Part shown: positions 9,978-18,020 of the stretch, one piece after another
How positions within the stretch are numbered: the stretch's first letter is position 1
Layout of the letters: each line of letters starts with the position of its first letter
Assembly (NCBI GenBank): GCA_039185015.1
Contig: JBCDAU010000052.1
Location: 1-37,662, forward strand
Length of the DNA stretch: 37,662 bases
Direction of reading: 5' to 3'
From: JBCBSZ01 sp039185015
GTDB taxonomy: Bacteria > Actinomycetota > Acidimicrobiia > Acidimicrobiales > Poriferisodalaceae
Notes under the pieces: model-generated
The model's database searches: none
What the model was told of the DNA's origin: nothing
The model's input: only the letters and a program-made list of their open reading frames with translations
Position numbers and translations under genes: made by a program

Positions 9978-10005
9978 TCAAGCGTGCGGAGGCTGCGACC
10001 GATAG
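9978..10005 (+). promoter_or_regulatory. candidate sigma-28 (FliA/WhiG-type) promoter before the HDOD gene
   Basis: TCAA (9978-9981), 16 nt, then ACCGATAG (9998-10005). The sigma-28 consensus is TAAA-N15/16-GCCGATAA. The predicted start near 10012 leaves room for the GGAGGG ribosome site at 10017-10022. The same layout occurs before the DUF4388 gene at 28932-28959. Confidence 0.5.
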
Positions 10006-10027
10006 GGGTCAGGTACGGAGGGCGACG

Positions 10028-10846
10028 ATGGACGCTGCACAGAAGGAGCTCCTCGACGAGGTGCTCAGCCTGCCCGGCCAGGCGCAGAGTGCACTTGCGG
10101 TGCTTCGGGTGCTCGACGACCCCGAGGCCTCGGCCGACGACGTTGGGCGACGCCTCCAGGCGGATCAGGCGCTCTCGACGAGGGCCGTCTACATCGCGAA
10201 CTCCTCGTTCTACGGCCGCGTGTCCAAGGTCGCCGGTCCGGCCGAAGCCGCCGCGGTGATCGGCTTCGACACCGTGCGCAGCCTCGCCGCAGGCGTCGCG
10301 TTCGGCCTGTTCGACTCGGCGGGCTCGGCGCTGCCGAAGGCCTACACCGACCACGCCACCGCGACGGCTGCTGCGGCGTCGATCCTCGCCGAACGGCTTC
10401 GTGAGTCCGTCGGCGATGCGTTCTCGATCGGCCTGCTCCACGACCTCGGCTCGGCGTTGCTCGCCATCCGCCGGCCTGACGAGGCAGCCGAGACCCGCGA
10501 CGACTCCCTTCGCACGGGTCTCGGGCTCGAACAGCTCGAGCTGGCCCGCTTCGGCATCCACCACGGCACGCTCGGGGCGCTCGCCCTGCGGGCCACCCGC
10601 TTCCCGCCGGAGTACGTCGAGGCGATCCTCGCCCACCACCGCGAACCGGAGCTGGATGACCCGGTGATGGGGCGGATCCTCGTGGTCGCCAACGCGGTCG
10701 CCCACCGGATCGACGAGAAGTGGCCTCACGATCACCAGGAGTCGCTCGAGGATCTGATGCACCTCGTCGGAATGGAGCCTCAGGAGGCCGACGAGCTCGT
10801 GCGATCGTGCACACGAGCGATTCCCGAGCTCGGGATGATCGGCTGA
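10028..10846 (+). CDS. HDOD-domain signalling protein
   Basis: 272 aa, one HDOD domain (residues about 10-215). This is a degenerate HD-type helical domain common in bacterial signalling and motility proteins; most have no proven enzyme activity. Visible: LPGQAQSALAVLRVLDDPEA at the N-terminus, YIANSSFYGRVSKV, VIGFDTVRSLAAG, then FSIGLLHDLGSALL, which retains an HD pair, and LAHHREPE. No GGDEF or EAL domain is attached. The ATG follows GGAGGG by 5 nt. A sigma-28-like promoter upstream, similar to those of the pilus genes 11-18 kb away, suggests a link to surface motility; this is inference. Its 3' end overlaps the convergent 2H phosphoesterase gene by 67 bp. Confidence 0.85.
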   Translation: MDAAQKELLDEVLSLPGQAQSALAVLRVLDDPEASADDVGRRLQADQALSTRAVYIANSSFYGRVSKVAGPAEAAAVIGFDTVRSLAAGVAFGLFDSAGSALPKAYTDHATATAAAASILAERLRESVGDAFSIGLLHDLGSALLAIRRPDEAAETRDDSLRTGLGLEQLELARFGIHHGTLGALALRATRFPPEYVEAILAHHREPELDDPVMGRILVVANAVAHRIDEKWPHDHQESLEDLMHLVGMEPQEADELVRSCTRAIPELGMIG

Positions 10847-11520
10847 CCGCTCAGCGGGTGACGTGATCGCACCTCGAACGGGCCGCCGCCGACCTGTTCG
10901 AACACCACCAGATCGTCGAGGGGGAAGGCCTGGCCGTCGACGGCCGCGAAGTGCCGGCGGGCGTCATCGAGGATCCGCTCACCCTCCTCCGACCCCAGCC
11001 GCCGTGTCAGGGTCATGTGGAAGCGGAACTCCTCGAGCACGTAGGGATAGCCCCACGCGACGAGCAGCTGCTCCTGGCGATCGCTGAGCCCTGCTCGTCG
11101 ACGGCGCGCGAGCTCGGCCTCGTCCGGAGGAGCCGCGACCTCGGCGCAGCTCACGACGCAGTCACCCGCCAGCACCGAGACGTCGGCCGCTCCGACCACC
11201 GGCACGAAGGCCAGGAAGCCACCGATCGTGCCGATCTGCAGGACCGGCCGCTGTGGCGACGAGCGGGCCGCGAGCGTGGCGACCACCTCATCGACATCGT
11301 CGACGTCGGTGCCCTCCGCGATCTCGAAGGGATTCCGCATCGTGGCGTGGAAGCCGTAGCGGGAGGCGTCACCGGTGACCTCGTCGAGCACGGCGAGCGC
11401 TGGGACGGCGGGGCGCTCCCACGGTCGCTCGATCTCGGGGGAACGCCCGAGCCAGCGTGCGGCGAGCTCGTGCCACTCGGTGTCGGCCCGAGGCGCGACG
11501 TAGACGGCGACCCGGTGCAC
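10780..11520 (-). CDS. DUF1045 2H phosphoesterase (phosphonate-operon protein family TIGR03223)
   Basis: 246 aa if started at the in-frame GTG at 11520. The two H-x-T signatures of 2H phosphoesterases are clear: YGFHATMRNPF and EEFRFHMTLTRRL. GGFLAFVPV, LSDRQEQLLVAWGYPYV and FEQVGGGPFEV also match the family often encoded in phosphonate catabolism operons. The family is expected to act on phosphodiester-like bonds; no phn gene is nearby, so the substrate is unknown. The GTG lies 7 nt after a TAGTGT box, the same layout as other leaderless genes here, which is why I favour a separate gene. The 3' end overlaps the convergent HDOD gene by 67 bp, and the last ~20 residues look unconserved. Confidence 0.75.
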   Translation of the reverse strand: MHRVAVYVAPRADTEWHELAARWLGRSPEIERPWERPAVPALAVLDEVTGDASRYGFHATMRNPFEIAEGTDVDDVDEVVATLAARSSPQRPVLQIGTIGGFLAFVPVVGAADVSVLAGDCVVSCAEVAAPPDEAELARRRRAGLSDRQEQLLVAWGYPYVLEEFRFHMTLTRRLGSEEGERILDDARRHFAAVDGQAFPLDDLVVFEQVGGGPFEVRSRHPLSGQPIIPSSGIARVHDRTSSSAS

Positions 11521-12663
11521 GTCGGCGACACTACGTGACCGTCGGTGAACGCCGTCCGTCTCTGCACGACGATCGGGCGAACGTTGCGTGGCCGTCCGGT
11601 TCGGGCTCAACGACGGCCGGCGAGCTCGGCCGGCGACCTCGGCCGGCGACGCCGGAGCGTGGAGGGCGCGGCGTGCGGCCCAGGCGACGGTCCCGCCGCC
11701 GACGAGGGTCGTTGCCGCGATCACGATCCACATGACCAGGCGGACGACGGCTTCCGCCGGCTCGAGCCACCAGCTCGCGGCGTAGATCGCCGAGGCGAGG
11801 ACCGGCAGCGGGAGCATCGCCGGCAGGTGCCGCGCCCGAACCGGCCCGACGAGGTCGGCGAGCACGCTCGGTTCGTCGTGGCGTGCGGCCTCTCGGCGGA
11901 GGAACCAGACGGCACCGCCGACGAACACCGCGAACATCGGAGCCGCCCAGGGGAGCCCGACGGTGTAGGCGATGAGCATCGCCGCCGTCGCGGCCACGGC
12001 GAGCCATCGCACCGCCCGAGACGGTCGGAAGCTGTCGACGGGCCCGAGCCGGCCCCACAACCAGTGCGCGAGGGCGAGCAGCGCGGTGTATCCGAAGGCG
12101 TAGAGCGTGAAAGCACCGGGTCCGAGGAGCTCGAGCGTTCCGCCGTGCTCGACGAGCTCCGGGTCCTCGACGTTCTCGGGCAGGACCGAGGTGAACGCCC
12201 ACACGCCCCAGAGCACGCCGAGCGCTCCCGATGCGAGCGCGATGGACCGACGGCGACCATCGAGCAGCCACCGATGGAGCAGCCACCAGACGACGACCAC
12301 ACCGAGCAGGCCGTGCCAGCCCGTGAAGTAGGCGGGGAAGATCGGCAGCGGCCCCCCGCTGTAGGTGACCGGCGTCAGGATGCCCTCGACGATCATCCCG
12401 TAGATCACCGCGACCATGACCATCGCCGGCGTGCTGCGGACCCGGAAACGATCGATCGTCCACAGCGTCGTCCCGACGGCGACGGCGTAGTAGCCGACCA
12501 CGACGGCCATGTCGGCCGGGCCCGGGTCCCAGTACCAGTACATGCGCTCGGAGACGATCGCCATGATCGTCGCCGACACGAGCACGAAGGCGAGGCGGCG
12601 CACACCGGCGCGCCACCGATCGCCGCGCGTGGGCCCGGTGGGACCGGTGAGGGTGACCGTCAT
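10780..12663 (-). CDS. polytopic membrane protein in one open frame with a 2H phosphoesterase domain
   Basis: The uninterrupted frame is 627 aa. Residues 1 to about 345 are a membrane protein with some 8-10 hydrophobic helices and no family I recognise; SERMYWYWDPGPADM and PVTYSGGPLPIFPAYFTGW are its most distinctive stretches. A basic, low-complexity linker (about 346-381) follows, then a complete DUF1045 2H phosphoesterase. A natural fusion is possible. Against it, the linker looks like translated non-coding DNA and a promoter-like TAGTGT plus in-frame GTG sit at the junction. One frameshift would also let the membrane gene end at the TAG at 11531-11533. I annotate the whole frame here and the second part separately. 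The ATG at 12663 has TACGGT 8 nt upstream. Confidence 0.6.
   Translation of the reverse strand: MTVTLTGPTGPTRGDRWRAGVRRLAFVLVSATIMAIVSERMYWYWDPGPADMAVVVGYYAVAVGTTLWTIDRFRVRSTPAMVMVAVIYGMIVEGILTPVTYSGGPLPIFPAYFTGWHGLLGVVVVWWLLHRWLLDGRRRSIALASGALGVLWGVWAFTSVLPENVEDPELVEHGGTLELLGPGAFTLYAFGYTALLALAHWLWGRLGPVDSFRPSRAVRWLAVAATAAMLIAYTVGLPWAAPMFAVFVGGAVWFLRREAARHDEPSVLADLVGPVRARHLPAMLPLPVLASAIYAASWWLEPAEAVVRLVMWIVIAATTLVGGGTVAWAARRALHAPASPAEVAGRARRPSLSPNRTATQRSPDRRAETDGVHRRSRSVADVHRVAVYVAPRADTEWHELAARWLGRSPEIERPWERPAVPALAVLDEVTGDASRYGFHATMRNPFEIAEGTDVDDVDEVVATLAARSSPQRPVLQIGTIGGFLAFVPVVGAADVSVLAGDCVVSCAEVAAPPDEAELARRRRAGLSDRQEQLLVAWGYPYVLEEFRFHMTLTRRLGSEEGERILDDARRHFAAVDGQAFPLDDLVVFEQVGGGPFEVRSRHPLSGQPIIPSSGIARVHDRTSSSAS
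11528..11533 (-). promoter_or_regulatory. -10 box of a leaderless promoter for the 2H phosphoesterase
   Basis: TAGTGT on the minus strand, 7 nt before the GTG at 11520, inside the frame of the upstream membrane protein. Confidence 0.5.
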
Positions 12664-12671
12664 GGGTGCCG

Positions 12672-12677
12672 ACCGTA
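12672..12677 (-). promoter_or_regulatory. -10 box of a leaderless promoter for the membrane protein gene
   Basis: TACGGT on the minus strand, 8 nt before the ATG at 12663, with no ribosome site between. Confidence 0.5.
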
Positions 12678-12744
12678 CGAACGGTCCCTCGATCCGTCGT
12701 CGGGCACGCGGCCGATCTCCCGCGTCACCCGATCGGCGGACGCG

Positions 12745-14382
12745 TCAGACGTACGTGGAGCCCTTCACGGCGTCGCGGTCGGTGCGCATGTCGACGTTGA
12801 CCAGCGCCGGCTTGCCGCTGTCGAAAGCCCGACGCATCGCCGGGCCGATCTCGTCCGGCTCGGTGACGTGCTCGCCGTGGCCGCCGAGCGCCTCGACGAC
12901 GAGGTCGTAGCGGGTCCGGGCCAGCTCGGTGGCGACCAGGCGGTCCGCGCCGTAGATCATGGCCTGCGGTCGCATCATCTGGCCCCAGGCGGCGTCGTTG
13001 CCGACGACCCCGACGATCGGCAGGCCGAAGCGGATGGCGGTGTCGAACTCGAAGCCGTTCAGCCCGAAGCTCCCGTCGCCGTAGACGATCAGCACACGCT
13101 TGTCGGGGTGGGCTCGCTGAGCGGCGAGCGCGAACGGCATGCCGACGCCCAGCGTTCCGAGCGGACCCGGATCCATCCAGAGGCCGTCCTTGGGGACCCG
13201 GATGACCTTCGCGGCCTGGGCCACGATGTCGCCGCCGTCACCGATCACGATCATGTCGTCGGTGATGACGTCGGCGATCTCGCGACACAGCCGCAACGGG
13301 TCGATCGGGACCTCGTCGCTGTCGAGCTGGCTGCGGAAGCCGGCCTCGAGCTCGTCCTCGCGGTCGCGCAGCTCGTCGCGCCAGCCCGTGAACGACAGCT
13401 TGCGATCGCCGGCCGCGAGCAGCTCGGTGAGCCGGGCGAACGTCGAGCCGAGGTTGCCGACGAGGCCGACGTCGGCCGCCCGGTTCTGACCGATCAACGT
13501 CTCGTCGAGGTCGAGTTGGATGATCTTGGCGTCGGCGGGGATCGTGGCGCCGAACTTCATGCGGAAGTCGAGCGGCGTCCCGGCGAGCACGACGAGGTCG
13601 GCCCGCGAGAGCGCGTCCTTGCGAGAGCGGTTGAGGAAGCACGGGTGGTCCCAGGGCACCGCGCCGCGGCCCATGCCGTTGCAGAACACCGGGAGGTCGG
13701 TCGCATCGAGCAGCTCGATGAGCGAGGTGGCGCCCTCCGACCACTTCACGCCCGTGCCCGCCATCAGCATGGGGCGCTCGGCGACGGCGAGCAGGTCGAT
13801 CGCCTCCTCGATCTCGGCATCGGCGGCGGCGTGGCGCACCCGGTACTCGCGGAGCCGTGGCAGCGGCGGCTCCTCGGAGAGCGGAGCGTGGAGCACGTCC
13901 ATCGGCACCTCGAGGAAGCTCGGACCGGGCACGCCGGAGAGGGCATGGCGGATGGCCAGCTCGACGTACTCGGCGAGGCGCTCGGTCTGATAGCAGGCGT
14001 CGGCCCACTTGGTGATCGGGCGCATGACACCGACGTGGTCCATCTCCTGCAGCGAGCCCCGCCGGAGGTTCGAGAACGGCCCCTGTCCACCGAACACCAC
14101 GATCGGCGAGTTGGCCCGCCAGGCGTTGGCCACGCCGGTGACGCCGTCCGTCACGCCCGGTCCGGCGGTGAGGATCGCGACCCCGACCCGTCCCGGGTGC
14201 AGCCGAGCCCACGCGTCGGCGGCGTGGACGGCCGCCTGTTCGTGCCGGACGTCGATGATGTCGATGCCCTCGTCGAGGCACCCGTCGTAGATCCCCATCA
14301 CGTGGCCGCCGGAGAGCGTGAACACGCAGTCCACCCCCGCCGCCTTGAGCACCCGTGCGATCAGCCGTCCCCCATGCGTCAT
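12745..14382 (-). CDS. thiamine diphosphate-dependent enzyme, acetolactate synthase / 2-hydroxyacyl-CoA lyase-like
   Basis: 545 aa with the three-domain ThDP fold. The N-terminal PYR domain has VFTLSGGHVMGIYDG and the activating Glu48 in VRHEQAAVHAADAWAR, then ILTAGPGVTDGVTGVANAW. The middle domain covers about 190-330. The C-terminal PP domain has the Mg/ThDP motif GDGSFGLNGFEFDTA ending in GNDAAWGQ. It belongs with acetolactate synthase large subunit homologues of the ILVBL/HACL1 type. No ilvN regulatory subunit or ilvC is adjacent, so valine synthesis is unlikely to be its main role. A C-C bond cleavage or ligation on 2-hydroxyacyl-CoA or 2-oxoacids is a reasonable guess only. TAGGCT lies 7 nt before the ATG. 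Confidence 0.82.
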   Translation of the reverse strand: MTHGGRLIARVLKAAGVDCVFTLSGGHVMGIYDGCLDEGIDIIDVRHEQAAVHAADAWARLHPGRVGVAILTAGPGVTDGVTGVANAWRANSPIVVFGGQGPFSNLRRGSLQEMDHVGVMRPITKWADACYQTERLAEYVELAIRHALSGVPGPSFLEVPMDVLHAPLSEEPPLPRLREYRVRHAAADAEIEEAIDLLAVAERPMLMAGTGVKWSEGATSLIELLDATDLPVFCNGMGRGAVPWDHPCFLNRSRKDALSRADLVVLAGTPLDFRMKFGATIPADAKIIQLDLDETLIGQNRAADVGLVGNLGSTFARLTELLAAGDRKLSFTGWRDELRDREDELEAGFRSQLDSDEVPIDPLRLCREIADVITDDMIVIGDGGDIVAQAAKVIRVPKDGLWMDPGPLGTLGVGMPFALAAQRAHPDKRVLIVYGDGSFGLNGFEFDTAIRFGLPIVGVVGNDAAWGQMMRPQAMIYGADRLVATELARTRYDLVVEALGGHGEHVTEPDEIGPAMRRAFDSGKPALVNVDMRTDRDAVKGSTYV

Positions 14383-14389
14383 GAGGCCG

Positions 14390-14395
14390 AGCCTA
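14390..14395 (-). promoter_or_regulatory. -10 box of a leaderless promoter for the ThDP enzyme gene
   Basis: TAGGCT on the minus strand, 7 nt before the ATG at 14382; the hexamer and most of the following bases match the pgsA promoter. Confidence 0.6.
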
Positions 14396-14436
14396 GGTGC
14401 GAAGCGATGGACGGCCCAGGGCCGCAGCGCCGTGCC

Positions 14437-14790
14437 TCAGCGCAGGATCTCGGCGACCCGGGAGAGGACGCCGTTGACGAAGCGGCCGGAGTCGTCGGTG
14501 GAGAAGCGCTTGGCGAGCTCGACCGCCTCGTCGATGACGACGGCGAGGGGCACGTCCGGTCGGTGGGCCAGCTCGTATGCGGCGAGCCGAAGGATCGTGA
14601 GGTCCATCGTCGCGATCCGGTCGAGCTTCCAGTTGACCGAGGCCGACGAGATCGCCTCGTCGAGCTCGTCCCGGTGCTCGTCGACGCCTCGGGCGAGGAG
14701 CGCGGCGAGCGGCGCAGGGTCGAGCGCCAGGCCGTCGATCACGGTGCCGACGTCGACGCTCCGGATCGAGGCCTCGTAGAGCAGGGCCAT
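14437..14790 (-). CDS. nusB: transcription antitermination factor NusB
   Basis: 117 aa from the only good in-frame start. NusB is an all-helical RNA-binding protein that joins NusE (S10) on boxA for rRNA antitermination. Matches: MALLYEASIRS, then IDRIATMDLTILRLAAYEL-type core (here KLDRIATMDLTILRLAAYEL), VVIDEAVELAKRFSTDDSGRFVNGVLSR. The usual N-terminal helix begins with residues like DARERALxLLYE, and the codons just before this ATG do encode DARERA, so the true start may be upstream. No ATG, GTG or TTG is found between there and the efp stop; a CTG at 14823 is the only near-start. It follows efp by 34 nt in the standard actinobacterial order pepQ-efp-nusB. Confidence 0.88.
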   Translation of the reverse strand: MALLYEASIRSVDVGTVIDGLALDPAPLAALLARGVDEHRDELDEAISSASVNWKLDRIATMDLTILRLAAYELAHRPDVPLAVVIDEAVELAKRFSTDDSGRFVNGVLSRVAEILR

Positions 14791-14824
14791 CGCCCGCTCG
14801 CGGGCGTCGGACGACGAGGACAGG

Positions 14825-15388
14825 TCAGGCTCGCTCGATGTAGTCGCCGCTGCGGGTGTCGACCTTGATCTGCTCGCCCGGTCCGACGAAGAGCGGGACC
14901 TGCACGACGCGCCCGGTCTCGAGCGTGGCCGGCTTGCGGGCGCCCGAGACCCGGTCGCCCTGGATGCCGGGCTCGGTCTCGGAGATGGTCAGCACGACCG
15001 AGGCGGGCAGGTCGACGCCGAGCACCTCGTCGCCGTAGTACTGCAGCACGACCGAGTCGGACTCCTTGATGAAGTCCGTGGCCTCGCCCAGCGAGGCCGT
15101 CGTGACGTTCGTCTGCTCGTAGGTCTCGCCGTCCATGAAGACGTAGTCGTCGCCCTCTCGGTAGAGGTACTGCATCTCGCGCTTGTCGATGATGGCCCGC
15201 TCCATCTTCTCGCCGGCGCGGAACGTCTTCTCGACCACCTGACCGGTGCGGACGTTCTTGAGGGTGGTGCGGACGAACGCGCCCCCCTTGCCCGGCTTCA
15301 CGTGCTGGAACTCGACGATCTGGACGAGCCCCTCGGGCAGATCGACCGTCATGCCGTTCTTGAAGTCGGCCGTGGAGATCGTGGCCAT
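14825..15388 (-). CDS. efp: translation elongation factor P
   Basis: 187 aa, three beta-barrel domains. EF-P binds between the P and E sites and rescues ribosomes stalled on polyproline. The loop HVKPGKGGAFVR places Lys34 at the tip, the residue modified in many bacteria. No epmA/epmB or earP gene is in the window, and many actinobacteria use the lysine unmodified. The C-terminal signature is intact (GDRVSGARKPATLETG, VPLFVGPGEQIKVDTRSGDY). A GAGGAG ribosome site lies 5 nt before the ATG. It is in the aroK-aroB-aroQ-pepQ-efp-nusB block, about 64 nt after pepQ. Confidence 0.97.
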   Translation of the reverse strand: MATISTADFKNGMTVDLPEGLVQIVEFQHVKPGKGGAFVRTTLKNVRTGQVVEKTFRAGEKMERAIIDKREMQYLYREGDDYVFMDGETYEQTNVTTASLGEATDFIKESDSVVLQYYGDEVLGVDLPASVVLTISETEPGIQGDRVSGARKPATLETGRVVQVPLFVGPGEQIKVDTRSGDYIERA

Positions 15389-15452
15389 CTGCGCTCCTCG
15401 CGATGCTCTGGCGGGCTGGCGACCGGCGAAGGATACGCGGTGGTCCGGCGCG

Positions 15453-16538
15453 TCACACCACCGGTGTCTTCGGCGCTGCGGTCAGGCACTCGACACCGGA
15501 CTCGCCGACGTGCAGCAGATCCTCCCAGCGCACGCCGCCGACCTCGGGCAGGTACAGCCCCGGTTCGACCGTGATGGCGTGCCCGGCCTCGAGCGGCGAG
15601 TCGGAGCGGGCGAGGAACGGATCCTCGTGGATGACCATGCCCACGCCGTGCCCGACGCCGTGCAGGAAGGCGTCGCCGAGTCCGGCTTCGGCGAACACCT
15701 CGGCGGCCGCCCGATGGATCGAGCGCGCGCTGACCCCGACGGCGACCCTCGCGATGGCGGCCTGTTGGGCCTCGAGGACGAGATCGAGCAGCCGCTGCTG
15801 CTCGGTGTCGGGTGCGCCGACGACGAAGGTCCTGGTCATGTCGGAGCGATAGCCGTCGACCTCGGCGCCGACGTCGATCACCACGAGGTCGCCCCGTTCG
15901 ATCCGGCGGCCGCTCGGCGTGGCGTGCGGCAGCGCCGAGTTGGGCCCGGAGGCGACGATCGTCCCGTAGCCGGGTCCGTCGGCGCCGCGGTCCTCCATCG
16001 CCCGGTCGAGGGCCCGGGCCACGTCCCGCTCGGTGGCACCCGCCCCGAGGAGGGGTCGCACCTCGGCGAGGGCGGCGTCAGCGATCCTGGCGGCGGCTCG
16101 CATGCGGGCGAGCTCGGCGGCGTCCTTGCGCTCGCGCAGCCGGGGGACGAGCGGTGGGAGCGGTACCACCTGACCCGAGCCGTCCGCATCGAGGCGGCGC
16201 GCCTGGGCCCAGCTGACCGCGGTCTCGTCGACGCCGACCGCTCCCCTACCGACGAGCGAGCTGATCCGCTGCGCCTGCTCATCGTGGCCGGCGATGAGGA
16301 GCCGGGCATCGGCACCGGCGGCGAGCAGCTCGGCCTCGGCCCGGTCGCGGTAGCGGGCATCGGTGACGAGCACGGCCTCGTCATGGGCGACGACGACGGT
16401 GCCGGCGGACCCGGTGAACCCGGTGAGCCAGCGCACGTCGACCAAGCGGTGCACGACCAGCGCGTCGACGTCGTGCTCGACGAGCAGGGAGCGCAGACGC
16501 TCGATGCGGCCACCGACGAGCAGCGGTGGCAGCGTCAC
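15453..16538 (-). CDS. pepQ: M24B Xaa-Pro peptidase
   Basis: 361 aa. Creatinase-type N-terminal domain (residues 1-130) and pita-bread metallopeptidase domain (about 135-355). The five metal ligands are all visible: Asp in VVIDVGAEVDGYRSDMTRTF (two Asp), His in HGVGHGVGMVIHEDP, and two Glu in TVEPGLYLPEVGGVRWED. It removes N-terminal residues before proline or cleaves X-Pro dipeptides; the aminopeptidase versus dipeptidase choice is not clear. The GTG start lies 4 nt after the aroQ stop, so it is co-translated with the shikimate genes, and it precedes efp as in mycobacteria (Rv2535c). Confidence 0.92.
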   Translation of the reverse strand: MTLPPLLVGGRIERLRSLLVEHDVDALVVHRLVDVRWLTGFTGSAGTVVVAHDEAVLVTDARYRDRAEAELLAAGADARLLIAGHDEQAQRISSLVGRGAVGVDETAVSWAQARRLDADGSGQVVPLPPLVPRLRERKDAAELARMRAAARIADAALAEVRPLLGAGATERDVARALDRAMEDRGADGPGYGTIVASGPNSALPHATPSGRRIERGDLVVIDVGAEVDGYRSDMTRTFVVGAPDTEQQRLLDLVLEAQQAAIARVAVGVSARSIHRAAAEVFAEAGLGDAFLHGVGHGVGMVIHEDPFLARSDSPLEAGHAITVEPGLYLPEVGGVRWEDLLHVGESGVECLTAAPKTPVV

Positions 16539-16542
16539 CAGG

Positions 16543-16998
16543 TCACTCCGACGCGGTCCGCTCGGCGATCAGCGCGGCGAGCCCGTGGACGGCCAGCTCG
16601 TAGCCGGCCGAACCGAACCCGGAGATCGTCGCATCGACGACGCCGGACACCACCGAGACGTGGCGCCATTCCTCGCGGGCGAGTGGGTTGGAGATGTGGA
16701 GCTCGACCTTCGGCTCGTCGTAGGCCAGGAGGGCGTCGTGCAGCGAGCGCCCGTAGTGGGTCAGGGCCGCGGCATTGACGATCAGCCCGACCGTCGTGCG
16801 CCTGGCGGCGTGGATCTCGTCGACGAGGTCGCCCTCGTGGTTCGACTGGCGGTGCCGCACCGTCATGCCGTGCGTCGCTGCCGCCGTCGTCGCGCGGTCG
16901 ACCAGGTCGCCGAGCGTCTCGGAGCCGTAGATCAGCGGCTGCCGCTCACCGAGCAGGTTCAGGTTGGGCCCCGACAACAGCAGCAGCTCGCCGCTCAT
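16543..16998 (-). CDS. aroQ: type II 3-dehydroquinate dehydratase
   Basis: 151 aa, the size of the dodecameric type II enzyme. It dehydrates 3-dehydroquinate to 3-dehydroshikimate, third step of the shikimate pathway. Catalytic features: GPNLNLLGER with Arg19, Tyr24 in IYG, RQSNHEGDLVDEIH, the Asn of VNAAALTHYGRSLHDAL, and the His of VELHISNP. The ATG overlaps the aroB stop by 4 bp (ATGA at 16995-16998), which decides the start. In the usual family sequence the ALTH is followed by T/S; here it is Tyr, a mild variation. Confidence 0.95.
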   Translation of the reverse strand: MSGELLLLSGPNLNLLGERQPLIYGSETLGDLVDRATTAAATHGMTVRHRQSNHEGDLVDEIHAARRTTVGLIVNAAALTHYGRSLHDALLAYDEPKVELHISNPLAREEWRHVSVVSGVVDATISGFGSAGYELAVHGLAALIAERTASE

Positions 16999-18020
16999 GG
17001 AGCGCCCATCGCAGCGAAGGCCCGGCGGAGGTCGGCCGGATCGATGCCCGGCACCACCTCGGGACCGTCGGGGCCGTCGAGGATGAAGGTCAGCGAGCCG
17101 ACCGCCTTCTTGTCGCGCCCCATCAGCTCGATCAGCTCGTCCGGATCGGCGTCGTCGGGCAGGTCGTACGACAGGCCCATTGCCGTCAGCACGTCGCGGT
17201 GGCGCTCGACCCGATCCACGTCGATGCGTTCGAGGACCCGAGCGAGCTCGGCAGCGAACACGAGGCCGATCGCCACCGCCTCGCCGTGTCGGAGATCGAA
17301 GCGACCGGCGATCTCGAGCGCGTGGCCGAGCGTGTGGCCATAGTTCAGCAACGCCCGACGGCCGCCCTCTCGCTCGTCGCCGGACACGACGTCGGCCTTC
17401 AGGCGGACGCAACGGGCGACTCGCTCCGGCAGCGGTAGGTCCTCCAGCTTGGTGCCGTCGGCCTCCGCGCCGAGGAAGGCGTACTTCGCGAGCTCACCGA
17501 GGCCGCTGCGCCACTCCCGTTCGGGGAGCGAGCCGAGCGTGTCGGTGTCGCAGATCACCGCCGCCGGCTGCCAGAAGGCGCCGACGAGGTTCTTGCCCTC
17601 GGCCAGGTTCACGCCGGTCTTGCCGCCGATGGCAGCGTCGATCTGGCCGAGCAGGGTCGTCGGCACCTGCACCACCGGGACACCCCGGTGATACACGGCG
17701 GCGGCGAAGCCGGCCACGTCGGTCACGAGACCGCCGCCGACGCCGACGACGCAGTCGCCGCGGCTGAGGCCCCAGCGGGCGAAGGCGGAACAGAGCTCGC
17801 CGATGCTGTCCAGGGACTTGGCCGACTCGCCCTGGCCGATCGTGAACACCCGATGCTCGGTGCCGGGATCGACCTCGACGGGGATCTCGGCCTGCGTGAC
17901 GACGGCGACCCGCTCGACCGGCGGCAGGACCTCGGGCAGGGCCTGGATCGCCCCGGCACCGACGTGCACGTCGTAGGAGCGATCTCCGAGATCGACGTGC
18001 TCCACGATGAACCCGCTCAT
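16995..18020 (-). CDS. aroB: 3-dehydroquinate synthase
   Basis: 341 aa. It converts DAHP to 3-dehydroquinate using NAD and a divalent metal, second step of the shikimate pathway. The NAD site VVGVGGGLVTDVAGFAAA, the substrate loop AAIGGKTGVNLAEGKNLVGAF and the metal ligands in ALLNYGHTLGHALE are complete. GELAKYAFLGAE also fits the family. It overlaps aroK upstream by 4 bp (18017-18020) and aroQ downstream by 4 bp, so the three genes form one tightly coupled unit. Confidence 0.97.
   Translation of the reverse strand: MSGFIVEHVDLGDRSYDVHVGAGAIQALPEVLPPVERVAVVTQAEIPVEVDPGTEHRVFTIGQGESAKSLDSIGELCSAFARWGLSRGDCVVGVGGGLVTDVAGFAAAVYHRGVPVVQVPTTLLGQIDAAIGGKTGVNLAEGKNLVGAFWQPAAVICDTDTLGSLPEREWRSGLGELAKYAFLGAEADGTKLEDLPLPERVARCVRLKADVVSGDEREGGRRALLNYGHTLGHALEIAGRFDLRHGEAVAIGLVFAAELARVLERIDVDRVERHRDVLTAMGLSYDLPDDADPDELIELMGRDKKAVGSLTFILDGPDGPEVVPGIDPADLRRAFAAMGAP
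17017..17017. other. aroC absent from this shikimate cluster
   Basis: Mycobacteria and streptomycetes carry chorismate synthase (aroC/aroF) just before aroK. No chorismate synthase is visible anywhere in this window; the slot before aroK is occupied by the pilus locus. The position given is only a marker inside the cluster. Confidence 0.6.

Noticed and set aside
11545..14868. A 1107-codon plus-strand open frame over the ThDP enzyme, nusB and membrane gene
   Set aside because: No domain is recognisable, it is dominated by Arg/Asp/Gly/His, and it is the complement of three real genes.
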